DNA of 51,297 nucleotides from Actinoplanes aureus (lineage in GTDB: Bacteria; Actinomycetota; Actinomycetes; Mycobacteriales; Micromonosporaceae), in the NCBI RefSeq assembly GCF_015704865.1, contig NZ_JADQTO010000046.1, positions 1 to 51,297 on the forward strand. Direction: 5' to 3'. The position numbers were made by a program, and so were the translations under genes. Below, one piece after another: positions 22,350 through 30,632 of the stretch. The notes beneath the pieces were generated by a model, which was given only the letters and a program-made list of their open reading frames with translations, was not told the DNA's origin and did no database searches. Position 1 is the first letter of the stretch. Each line of letters opens with the position of its first letter.

Positions 22350-25310
22350 TCAGGGGCGGGGTTTCAGCAGGGTGATGCGGTTGGCGCCCAGCTCGGTCAC
22401 GTACAGATAGCCGGTGGCGACATCCTCGGTGACGTCCAGCGGCTGGCTGAATCCGGTCAGGCCGGGCAGGCCGGTGGTGCGGTTGCTGAGCGCACCGGAG
22501 GCGGCCACGTCGAAGGTCTGGATGTCCTGGCCGGCGGAGTAGCGCACGACCAGGAGCTTGCCGGCGAGAGCGCCGCCGAACGCCGTCCCGCGGTACTCGA
22601 TGACACCGTTGGCCGACGCGTGCAGGCCCGCGTCGTACGTGCCGGCCAGGTCGAAGTTCGGGTCGGGCTGGGTGCCGTCCGGGTAGGCGGGCACCTCGAA
22701 CGGGTCGGTGCCGCCGGTCGGGTCGCCGCCCGCCAGGATCCACTCGCAGCGCACCGGGTTCGGGTGACCGTAGTAGCGGCCCGGCTTCACGTCGAAGACG
22801 TAGTCGGTCTCTGCGGTGTTCACGCTGTTCAGGCCGGGTACGGCCGGACCGGTGTAGCCGCGGCGCGCGCAGGCGGCGGGCAGGGTGGCCGGGGTCGCGG
22901 GCGTGTTGCCGCCCGCGGCGGAACCGTTGGTCGGCGCGTACAGGTGGCCGTTGCGGTGCCAGACCAGGTCGTAGGCGTTGCGCACACCGGTGGCGTGCAG
23001 GGTCAGCGGCGCGCCCGACGCGTACGGGTCGTAGCTGCCACCGTCCTCGGTCTTCGCGTTCAGCGGCAGGGTCGCCGGCAGCCGGGCCGGGTCGAGGCGC
23101 AGGATCGCGGCGCTGAGCAGCCGTTCCGGCCGGTTGCCCCAGGTGGAATCGGGTGCGCCCATCGCGTTGTTGGCGCCCTGGCTGAGGTAGAGCGCGCCGT
23201 CCGGGCCGAAGGCGAGCGAGTTCGTCTCGTGATCCTTCACCGAGCGCGGCAGGTTCACCACGACCTGCGTGTACGTGCCCAGGTCAGCGCCGGTGAGGCG
23301 GCCGATCCGCCCGGACCAGTCGGGAACGTTGAGCGGGCCGACGTACTGATAGTTGTCGGTCACCCAGAGGATCGGCGCGGCGGCCGTCGACGCCGGGTCG
23401 AAGGCCATCCCGATGACGGTGCGGGCCGGTGCGCCGGGCAGGCCGAGGGCGGTAGCGTTGTCGCGTACGGTGGAAATGATCGTCGCCGTGCCCAGCGTGC
23501 CGTCCGCGTTGATCGGGAAGCGGAAGATCCGCCCGTCCAGCGTGCCGGCGTAGAGCCGCCCGTCCGGTCCCTTCACCACGGTGGTGAACGCCGCACCGGT
23601 GGCCACCCCGACCGTCTTGTCGAACGCGATCGGCCCGCCCGTGCCGCCACCCGAGCCGGTGGTGAAGACGATCGAGAACGGCGCGAACGCCTTGCCGGTC
23701 ACGTCCTTCACCCCGGTCGTCAGCGTGAAGCGGTACGCCGTGTTCGCCGCGAGCGCCGCCGTGGGGGAGAGGTTGACGACGTCGCCGCCCCCGCTGGTGA
23801 TCGTGGTGGCGGGCACGGCCGCGCCGTCGGAGAGCCGGGTCAGCGTCACGGTCGAGGCGGTCAGCGAGGACGCGGCGACCCCACCGTTGGGCAGGACCAG
23901 GTCCTCGACGACGCTGGTGGTGGTCGAGACTCCGGTGGCGCCGTTGGCGGGTGTGCTCGCGCGTACCGAAGGAATCGCCGCCCAAGCCGGCACCGAGACG
24001 ATGTCGATGTAATTGAACTTGGTGTTGGTGCCGCCGGACGGCGTCAGCGTGAGCTTGCCGTCGGTGACCCGCACGGTACGCGTGGCGGTCGCGTGCTTGG
24101 CCGAAGCCGTCGGCACGAAGCCGGCGATCGCGTTCTGGTCCTCGACGTTCGCCCAATGCACGCTGTTCACGGCCGTGCCGGCGTCACCGACCGCGACCGT
24201 CACCGTGTAGAGCCCGGCAGGCACCGCGGCCTCCCACGCGCCCGGGGTGGGCACGCCGGCCGAGCCGGCCGGGAGTTGCGCGTGCATCAGAGTGGCCAGC
24301 CGCACATCGGGCTGCCCGGCGGCCGGGTTCCGGTTGCGGCCGTTCCCGGCCAGGCTCACCGGCGTGCGTTCACCGAGATCCACCCAGCCGTAGCCGCGAG
24401 CGGCGGTGTACGCGTCGCCCGAGTCCCGCACGTATCCAGCCGGCGGAGCGGTCGCCGCGTCCGAGAAGTTGACCTTCAGACCGAACGCGGCCGGGGTCGC
24501 CGTCACCGTGTTGCTCTGCCCGGCCGCAGTGGTCACCTGGTACGTGTAGCTGGTCCCGTTGGTCACCGCGGTGTCCAGGTAGGACGTCCGGCCCGACGTG
24601 GCCAGCGGGGTTCCGTTCCGCAGCACCTGGAACTCGGTGGCGGAGCCGGTCCAGCTCAGCGCCACCTGCCCGTCGCCGGCCGTGGCGGTCAGCGCCGCGG
24701 GCGGCTCGTCGGTCACCCGGGAGATCTCCGCGTAGTTCAGCTTCGTGTTCCGGCCGCCGATCGCGTCCACGGTGAGCCGGCCGTCGGTGACCGGAACGGT
24801 GACGGTCGCCTGCCGGAACTCGGCCGTGGCGGTGGAGAGGAAGGCGCTGATCGCGGCGACACCCTCGACCCGCACGGTGTGGCTGCTGTCGTACGCCGGC
24901 TGGTCGCCCACCGACACCGTGACCTGATACTGGCCGGCGGGCAGCGCGTACTCCCAGGCACCGGCCGTGGTGACGCCGCCGGTGCCGCCGACATCGCCGT
25001 ACTGCAGGTGGATGAGCGTGTTGAGCCGGGCGTCGATCCCGGTGCGTGCCCGGTCGCGGGTGTTCCGGCTCAGGTCCAGCGGCACGCGGGTGCCGGACAG
25101 GCTGTCCTGCCGCACCCAGCCCCGGCCGCGGGTCGCGTCGAACGCGGCACCGGTGTCCGCGGTGTATCCGGCCGGCGTGGCCGAGCCGGCCGGCTGAAAG
25201 TTGATCTTCGCGATCGGAGTGACGGCGGCGTGAGCCGGCCCGGCCGGAACGGCGATGGCGGCGAGCGGAATCAGTGCGGCGACGGCGACTGTCCGAATGC
25301 GACGGAGCAT
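22350..25310 (-). CDS. Secreted modular glucose/sorbosone-dehydrogenase-like protein with malectin, FnIII and Ig-like domains
   Basis: A 986-aa exported protein. The Sec signal peptide ends near AHA (residue 28). Two malectin-like units follow, each starting with KINF- or KVNFSDA-type sequence and ending in NTKLNYAEI or NTKFNYIDI (about 33-165 and 258-400). A fibronectin III module lies between them (about 172-250). An Ig-like Big_5 module (about 405-505) leads to a C-terminal six-bladed propeller with PDGRLYAGTLDGRIFRF, FGPDGALYLSQGANN and GVRNAYDLVWHRNGHLY, typical of PQQ-dependent sugar dehydrogenases. It probably oxidises a sugar or binds cell-wall carbohydrate outside the cell. ATG 25310 was chosen because it begins the signal peptide; an in-frame GTG lies at 25328. 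Confidence 0.82.
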   Translation of the reverse strand: MLRRIRTVAVAALIPLAAIAVPAGPAHAAVTPIAKINFQPAGSATPAGYTADTGAAFDATRGRGWVRQDSLSGTRVPLDLSRNTRDRARTGIDARLNTLIHLQYGDVGGTGGVTTAGAWEYALPAGQYQVTVSVGDQPAYDSSHTVRVEGVAAISAFLSTATAEFRQATVTVPVTDGRLTVDAIGGRNTKLNYAEISRVTDEPPAALTATAGDGQVALSWTGSATEFQVLRNGTPLATSGRTSYLDTAVTNGTSYTYQVTTAAGQSNTVTATPAAFGLKVNFSDAATAPPAGYVRDSGDAYTAARGYGWVDLGERTPVSLAGNGRNRNPAAGQPDVRLATLMHAQLPAGSAGVPTPGAWEAAVPAGLYTVTVAVGDAGTAVNSVHWANVEDQNAIAGFVPTASAKHATATRTVRVTDGKLTLTPSGGTNTKFNYIDIVSVPAWAAIPSVRASTPANGATGVSTTTSVVEDLVLPNGGVAASSLTASTVTLTRLSDGAAVPATTITSGGGDVVNLSPTAALAANTAYRFTLTTGVKDVTGKAFAPFSIVFTTGSGGGTGGPIAFDKTVGVATGAAFTTVVKGPDGRLYAGTLDGRIFRFPINADGTLGTATIISTVRDNATALGLPGAPARTVIGMAFDPASTAAAPILWVTDNYQYVGPLNVPDWSGRIGRLTGADLGTYTQVVVNLPRSVKDHETNSLAFGPDGALYLSQGANNAMGAPDSTWGNRPERLLSAAILRLDPARLPATLPLNAKTEDGGSYDPYASGAPLTLHATGVRNAYDLVWHRNGHLYAPTNGSAAGGNTPATPATLPAACARRGYTGPAVPGLNSVNTAETDYVFDVKPGRYYGHPNPVRCEWILAGGDPTGGTDPFEVPAYPDGTQPDPNFDLAGTYDAGLHASANGVIEYRGTAFGGALAGKLLVVRYSAGQDIQTFDVAASGALSNRTTGLPGLTGFSQPLDVTEDVATGYLYVTELGANRITLLKPRP

Positions 25311-25377
25311 GCCGACAACGTGGCACACGAGGTCGCCCGCGCGGGTGTCGGATATCCGTCGTGGCGAATGCTCCCGG

Positions 25378-25650
25378 TCACCGCATTCTGGTGAGAACGC
25401 GTTTGATGACCTTGAGCGAGACGTCGTTGCGTCCGACCTGGTAGCGGATCCAGTGGTGGATCTCCTGCGCGGTCCACCCCGGATACCGCCGGGCGAGACC
25501 GACGATGAGATCTTGCTTCGGCCGGCTGACTATCAGGCGCCTCGGCTTGCGTGCCGGTTGCTTCCTCGCGGCCCGCGCTTCCGGGCCGGCGCGATCCTCA
25601 CTCCAGATGGGGTAGTGCCTGCGCCGGCGGGGCTCGTCATCGTAGATCAT
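25378..25650 (-). CDS. Small basic hypothetical protein (90 aa)
   Basis: The ATG at 25650 is preceded by GGGAGG at good spacing, which supports translation. The first half is very rich in Arg, Lys and Ala and probably disordered. The second half (IVGLARRYPGWTAQEIHHWIRYQVGRNDVSLKVIKRVL) looks like a compact helical DNA-binding-like module. I do not recognise the family. It is 67 nt upstream of the secreted dehydrogenase gene on the same strand and divergent from the LuxR-type gene. The 187 bp between 25651 and 25837 shows no other feature. Confidence 0.55.
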   Translation of the reverse strand: MIYDDEPRRRRHYPIWSEDRAGPEARAARKQPARKPRRLIVSRPKQDLIVGLARRYPGWTAQEIHHWIRYQVGRNDVSLKVIKRVLTRMR

Positions 25651-25837
25651 CCGTGCCTCCCGAGTCGCAACGGCCCAGAAACGACGCTACGAATCGCACG
25701 CCTCGCAGGTCCATGACGGATCAATGGGCAGAGACCTGCCACGCCGGCTTCTCTCCCATCGATGATCGTTGCAAGATGTTCCGCACCACCCGGCCTGAAT
25801 CGCGTCGCCGGCCTTCGGAGAAGGGACTCCCGCTCGA

Positions 25838-26431
25838 GTGGCCGTCCGCGTTGCCGTCGTCGACCCGCTGCCGATGTTCCGGCATGGCGTCGTGACCGTG
25901 CTCGTGGCCGCCGGCCACGTCGTGGACACGCCACCGGACGTTCTGCGCTGGGCCGCGCGGCGGCGGCATGCCTGTGTCCTGCTCTCGATCCGGGCGGAGG
26001 CGGACTGGGCGCTGCTCCGGAACCTGTCGGCAGACCCTCCGGCCACCGTGATCGCGCTGCTCGACGAGGCGACCGCCGTGGCCGGAGCGCGCGCCGTTCG
26101 CGCCGGCGCACGGTCAGTTCTGCCGCGCGCGGTAACCGCCCGGCTCCTGCGGCGCACGGTCGAGGCGACGATGGACGGCCAGGCCGTCCTGCCTCCGGAG
26201 GTGCTGGGGCTGCTGGCGGCCACGGTCACGCCGGACGTAGCGCCGAGCGCGATGGACCGCGCGGTCTGGCTGCACCATCTCGCGGCGGGCGGAACCGTCG
26301 CCGAGCTGGCGGACCGGCTGGGCTATTCGGAGCGGGCCATGTACCGGCTGCTGCGTTCGCTCTACCGCGACATGGGCGTCCGAACCCGCCTGGAGGCGGT
26401 GCTGCGGGCCCGCGAATCCGGCCTGGTCTAG
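25838..26431 (+). CDS. Atypical receiver-LuxR regulator lacking the phosphoacceptor Asp
   Basis: A 197-aa protein with response-regulator layout. The N-terminal part (1-115) looks like a receiver: VAVVDPLPMFRHG begins like the NarL family, but only one acidic residue (Asp9) remains in the first loop. The phosphorylation position is Ser50 in ACVLLSIR and the conserved Lys is missing (SVLPRAV). The C-terminal HTH is LuxR/NarL-like (LAAGGTVAELADRLGYSERAMYRLLRSLYRDMGVRTRLEAVLRA, about 150-192). It probably acts without phosphorylation. No kinase gene is adjacent. The start is GTG 25838. It is convergent with the kinase-STAND gene, with a repeat-family hairpin between them. Confidence 0.8.
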   Translation: MAVRVAVVDPLPMFRHGVVTVLVAAGHVVDTPPDVLRWAARRRHACVLLSIRAEADWALLRNLSADPPATVIALLDEATAVAGARAVRAGARSVLPRAVTARLLRRTVEATMDGQAVLPPEVLGLLAATVTPDVAPSAMDRAVWLHHLAAGGTVAELADRLGYSERAMYRLLRSLYRDMGVRTRLEAVLRARESGLV

Positions 26432-26442
26432 AAAGTTTCCGT

Positions 26443-26511
26443 AGTCAGGGTCTTGTCCGGCCCAACGTGGGTGCTGTCTGGCGGCCGTTGAGACAGCATT
26501 GAGCGTGGGCC
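26443..26511. repeat. Repeat-family copy 2 at a convergent junction (probable terminator)
   Basis: It begins with the same GTCAGGGTCTTG flank and GCCCAACGTGGGTGCTGTCT arm as the element at 3241-3271. Its second arm (26491-26511) pairs with the outer six to eight bases of the first arm at each end, but the centre is mismatched, so the stem is decayed compared with copy 1. It lies between convergent genes, as copy 1 does. Confidence 0.65.
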
Positions 26512-26519
26512 AAGGGGCC

Positions 26520-29500
26520 CTAGCCGCTCGTCCGCAGGGCGTCGAGGGCTGGGTCCAGTAGTCCGGGACGGTCTCCGTACTCGTTCAGCTTCTCGACCAG
26601 CAGGCGCAGGCGCGCCACCAGGCCGGGGGTGCCGGGGACCCTCCGGCGCGTCGCTCGGAACAGTTTCTCGGCCGGGGTTACGTCGGCGTCGCCGACTACG
26701 GCCAGACCACAGATCGCGAAGGCCAGCATGTCGTGAGCCGTGAAGTCCTGGCTGTCGTCGGTTCGGTGCTTCGACTCCTTCGCGAGCTGGAGGAACAGTC
26801 GCTTGGCCTCGTCCGGATCGCCGGCATCGACGGTGAGCAGAGCCTGGAGCCCGATGACCAGCAGGGACCGGCCGCGCCTGTCGCGCTTGCGGTGCAATCG
26901 CGCTCGCCGGGCCTCCCGCCGGGCCTGCTCGGTGTTCTCCTCGTTCATCAGGTGAGCGATGCAGAGCGTCGTGTGTGCCTGGAGCAGGACGACCTCGTCG
27001 CGCTTCGCACGAGCCAGCTGGACTGCTTCATCGGCGGTGCTGATCGCTGCGGGCACGTCGCCCATGGCGAGCCGCAGGTCTGCCCAGCCGTCCAGGCGGG
27101 CGGCCCGCAACCGGTCGGCGTCCGCACCTCCGGCGGCCTTGTCGGCCTCCCTCATCCACTTCGTCGCCTCGTCGTGTTTGCCCTGCTCGGCGTACCAGCG
27201 TGAGAGCTTCATCGGCGTGAGGACCAGTCCCGTGGCAGCGTACGCGGCGGCTGTCGGGTCACCGGAGAAGTCACTCTTTCCGAGTGTGAGCGCCTGCTTC
27301 GCCTGCCTGATGGCACTGGTGTAGTGGCCTTGTCGCCGGTCACAGTCGGCAAGGCCCTCCAGAGCGCCCATCCGCACGGCCTGGTTGCCGACCATGTCGG
27401 GGTCGTCCCGCACCAGCTCGTAGTAGCAGCGGGCTTGATTCGTCTCGCCGACGTCGAGGTACCAGTTCGCCATGTTCAGCCGGATCTTCTGACCGTTCAT
27501 GGTGTCGCCGAGGATTTGGGCCTTGTCCAATGCCAGACCGAACGCCTCGCTGGCGCTCTGGAAGTCTCCGGCCGAGACATAGATATCGGCGAGTCCATCC
27601 TCGTTTGCCATCTCCAGGTGGTCGTCCTTGAGATGGAATCGGACTCGACGGCGTTGGTCGGCCAGCAGGTGGCCGGCGTTCCAGTCGTAGAGGTGGTAGC
27701 GGCAGAGCTTTTCGATGACGTGGTAGGCGTCGGTGAACCGGCGGGCGTTGAGGAGTGCTTCGAGCTCGGCGATACGAATTCTGAGGTCGTGCACTCCGGT
27801 CACGGGCCCGTCCGGGATGTCCCGCAGAACCCGGGCGACGGCTCCCATGAGAGTCACTTCGGCGTTGTTGGACAAGCGCTTGAGAATGACCGTCGCGCTC
27901 GGCTCCGGCAGGTAGTAGTCGTCGTCCTCGTTCTGATAGACGACCCGTTTGCGGGCGAAGACTCGGAGCGCGTTTTTGACGTCGCTGCCGTCGTGTTCGC
28001 CGTCCAATACCGAGACGACAGCGTCGGCGGAAACCGGAGTTCCGAACGCGGCCAGCGCCTCCAGTACCCGGCCGCGCAATGGGCCCAGACGCTTGGCGAG
28101 CAGGCGGACCAGCTGAGCGGAGACCGTTCCCGGCGGCCACTTGAACAGCGAATCCGCGAGTTCGGTCAGGCTGATGCTCCGGTCGGCGATGGTCGCCAGT
28201 GCGACGACGATCTCGGCGTCGCGCGGATTTCCCTGTAGACGACCGTGAAGTTTGCCGCGGAATACCGGGTCGAGGCCGTCCAGGCCGAGTATTCCGTCCT
28301 GATCGATGTCCTCGAGGAGTTCGAAGAAATCTTCGATCTCCAGCCGGGGAATCGCGATGGGTCCGGTCACCTGGGGCCAGCCGGCACCGCTCGGCGATGT
28401 CGGGGTGTCGCGGAGAGCGAGCACCACCGAGACCCGATGGTCCGGATCCCTGGTCAGGTGTTCGAGGGCCTCGTCCAGGTCCAGATCGGCCAGTTCCTGG
28501 GTGCTCTCCTTGAGCAGGTTCTCGGCGCCGTCCAGAGCGACGATCACCGGCTGTCTGCCCAATTTGGCGAGCACCGACTCGAGCCGGGCCATCGAGGCCT
28601 GACCAGGCCCGGTGGACGGGGTCTCCCGGTCCTCGAGGGCGTCGAGGAACGCCTTCAGGTCAAGCCGGGTCGTGGCGTCCACCAGTTGCTGATAGACGCG
28701 CGTCGAACCGGTGGGCCCCGCGTCGCGGATGTCGTCGAGGACGTGGTCGAGTACCTGCGACTTTCCGATGCCGGCGAGGCCGTTCAGAACGACCGCACCG
28801 AATGGTCCCGTGGTCAGCCTCCGGCGTAGCGTCGTCGATTCGCTCTTTCGGTCGATCATGCGTCGGTGACGCTTCTTCCGGCGTGTCGACCGGGGCCGCG
28901 CCGCGTGCTGACGATGGCCCCCTGCGGTCGCGGGGAGTGTGGGGCGAAGAGCTCGGGCGGCGGCCGCGGCGAGGTCGTAGCACCATTGCCGGGCATCGTC
29001 CCGCGCGTCGACGTGCAGATCGCGGCCGACGTGCAGGAGCCCGGCTCCGACCAGGCCGAGGAGTAGTTGCTGACGCCACAGGTTGGGCAGGCCCCTCTTC
29101 GGGAAGGAGCCGAGAACGCCGTCGCGGATCTCCTGGCTGATATTCCGGATCCATTCGGCCCCGGGATGCAGACCAGTCGCGGACGGATCGACGATGGCCT
29201 TGACCCAGTCGGCGTGAACCTTCGCCTTGAAGTCGTCGAAGTGGTCCAGCGCCAGAGCGACAACCAGATGCATGGGGTCGAAGGCCAGCAGACTCGTCGC
29301 GCTGAAGTGGTCGTAGTCGATCAGAACATAGGACTCCGGCCGCAGCTCGGTGTCCCGCGGTACGAATATGTTGCGTGCGCTCAGGTCGCCGTGTGCTTTG
29401 CCCAGCAGCGGACCAAGGATCGGACGGTCCGCGTCCACGCCGGACACCAGTGCGAATGGCGAGTCGTCGCCGATCTCCAGTCCTCGATTGTGCGCCCAGT

Positions 29501-30029
29501 TCTCCGCGGCGGTGAGTCGCTGCTCGACGATGGGCAGCAGGAGGTCACCGGCCGTGCGGTCGCCGAGGTCGGTGGCCCTGCTGTTCCAGTCCGCTATGAC
29601 GGATCGCACGATGATGCGGAGACAGGCCGCCAGGGAGGGGTCTTGGCGATTCGCGCTCAACGGCTGGTATTCGTCGATGTCGTCTCCGGCGATCTCGAAG
29701 AAGACCGCCAGCCGGTCGGCGAGCGGGAACGGTCCGTCCACCTTCTCCGCCAGATGCGTTTCCCGGAACCCTTCCGATTCCGCCCAGGCCTCGCCCAGCT
29801 TCCGGCTTCGCAGACCGGGGCCGCAGAACTTCATCACCAACTGTTCCGGCGTTCGGTGTCCGGTTCGCAGAACCAGCGCCACGGGATTCCCGCTGCGCCC
29901 GTCGTCGAACCATTTGTGGACCGTCAGGTCGTATTCGACACTGTCGATCCATTTCGTCAGGTCGGCGAGCACGGCGGGCAGATCGGACAGGCCTGACTCC
30001 CATGACTCCGGGTTCTTCAGCTGCCCCAT
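26520..30029 (-). CDS. Kinase-like/STAND NTPase/TPR fusion protein
   Basis: A 1169-aa multidomain protein. Residues about 30-345 form an APH/choline-kinase-like fold: candidate ATP Lys67 (LVMKF), catalytic loop HGDLSARN (213-220, Asp215, Asn220) and metal Asp238 in VLIDYDH, so kinase chemistry may be retained. A very basic linker follows (about 373-393). A STAND/NB-ARC-type P-loop module has Walker A GLAGIGKS (417-424) and Walker B VIVALDGAE (Asp500), then a winged-helix-like region to about 720. From about 750 to 1150 the chain is helical and TPR-like. This is the sensor-switch layout of NLR-like conflict proteins. ATG 30029 follows AGGAGG. It is divergent from a membrane protein gene, probably its partner. 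Confidence 0.82.
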   Translation of the reverse strand: MGQLKNPESWESGLSDLPAVLADLTKWIDSVEYDLTVHKWFDDGRSGNPVALVLRTGHRTPEQLVMKFCGPGLRSRKLGEAWAESEGFRETHLAEKVDGPFPLADRLAVFFEIAGDDIDEYQPLSANRQDPSLAACLRIIVRSVIADWNSRATDLGDRTAGDLLLPIVEQRLTAAENWAHNRGLEIGDDSPFALVSGVDADRPILGPLLGKAHGDLSARNIFVPRDTELRPESYVLIDYDHFSATSLLAFDPMHLVVALALDHFDDFKAKVHADWVKAIVDPSATGLHPGAEWIRNISQEIRDGVLGSFPKRGLPNLWRQQLLLGLVGAGLLHVGRDLHVDARDDARQWCYDLAAAAARALRPTLPATAGGHRQHAARPRSTRRKKRHRRMIDRKSESTTLRRRLTTGPFGAVVLNGLAGIGKSQVLDHVLDDIRDAGPTGSTRVYQQLVDATTRLDLKAFLDALEDRETPSTGPGQASMARLESVLAKLGRQPVIVALDGAENLLKESTQELADLDLDEALEHLTRDPDHRVSVVLALRDTPTSPSGAGWPQVTGPIAIPRLEIEDFFELLEDIDQDGILGLDGLDPVFRGKLHGRLQGNPRDAEIVVALATIADRSISLTELADSLFKWPPGTVSAQLVRLLAKRLGPLRGRVLEALAAFGTPVSADAVVSVLDGEHDGSDVKNALRVFARKRVVYQNEDDDYYLPEPSATVILKRLSNNAEVTLMGAVARVLRDIPDGPVTGVHDLRIRIAELEALLNARRFTDAYHVIEKLCRYHLYDWNAGHLLADQRRRVRFHLKDDHLEMANEDGLADIYVSAGDFQSASEAFGLALDKAQILGDTMNGQKIRLNMANWYLDVGETNQARCYYELVRDDPDMVGNQAVRMGALEGLADCDRRQGHYTSAIRQAKQALTLGKSDFSGDPTAAAYAATGLVLTPMKLSRWYAEQGKHDEATKWMREADKAAGGADADRLRAARLDGWADLRLAMGDVPAAISTADEAVQLARAKRDEVVLLQAHTTLCIAHLMNEENTEQARREARRARLHRKRDRRGRSLLVIGLQALLTVDAGDPDEAKRLFLQLAKESKHRTDDSQDFTAHDMLAFAICGLAVVGDADVTPAEKLFRATRRRVPGTPGLVARLRLLVEKLNEYGDRPGLLDPALDALRTSG

Positions 30030-30125
30030 GTCAGCCTCCTGCCAGCTAGCCGGCGCGCACTATCGTCAATGTAGGTGGTCCCCGCGATCAACTGAACCGG
30101 CGTTCCGGCCGGGGTCGGGAGTGGC

Positions 30126-30617
30126 ATGGCTGAGGAGCTGACCGATCTGGTCAAGGCTCGGAAGGACCTGGTCTGGGGGCTGTACAGCGATGTGCGTCTG
30201 CACGCCCGCCACGCCGAGATGCTCCGGTCCAACGTCGTCAACGTCATGATCGTCGTCGCGTCGGTTCTGGTCGCGGTCATCGCCAACGACGGTGGGGTGG
30301 AGCGATCCGAGCTTCCGCTCTGCGTTGCTGTGACCCTTGCCGGCTTGATCGGCCTGGCGTTCGCGGCGTCGTACACCGAGTTGTTCGAACGCAACAGGCG
30401 GCGGGCGGTGCGACTGCGGCAACATCTCGACGACGAGTTCTTCGCAGACGGGCCGGCGAGCCTCGCCTCGCTTCTCGACGAGGCGGATGTGCCCCACGAG
30501 TCCAGCCGCCTGCACCGATGGACTCGCGGGATCACCGGAACGACGCAGCGGTTCTGGCTTCTCCTTCCGGCCGCTGTGCTGGTCGCCGGAGGTGTTCTCA
30601 CTGCCGTGGCACTGTGA
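30126..30617 (+). CDS. Small three-helix membrane protein, candidate effector of the STAND locus
   Basis: A 163-aa protein. An amphipathic N-terminal helix (LTDLVKARKDLVWGLYSDVRLHARHAEMLRSN) leads into TM1 (about 37-53) and TM2 (about 63-83). A charged cytoplasmic stretch with ELFERNRRRAVRLRQHLDDEF follows, then a C-terminal TM3 (about 143-162). The topology recalls SLATT- or RipA-like bacterial membrane proteins that accompany nucleotide-signalling and conflict systems; family membership is inferred by eye. ATG 30126 follows GGGAG. It is divergent from the kinase-STAND gene across 96 bp, so shared control is plausible. It ends 15 bp from the convergent cyclase gene. Confidence 0.72.
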   Translation: MAEELTDLVKARKDLVWGLYSDVRLHARHAEMLRSNVVNVMIVVASVLVAVIANDGGVERSELPLCVAVTLAGLIGLAFAASYTELFERNRRRAVRLRQHLDDEFFADGPASLASLLDEADVPHESSRLHRWTRGITGTTQRFWLLLPAAVLVAGGVLTAVAL

Positions 30618-30632
30618 TCGTCCGGCTCGCGG

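Noticed and set aside
22284..25394. Very long plus-strand open frame opposite the secreted dehydrogenase gene
   Set aside because: It is an antisense frame kept open by high GC. Its translation is a low-complexity Arg/Gly/Val/His mix without domains, while the minus strand gives a signal peptide and recognisable modules.
25651..25837. Possible short gene starting near 25713 upstream of the receiver-LuxR gene
   Set aside because: No ribosome site, composition unlike neighbours and the frame runs into the regulator gene out of frame.
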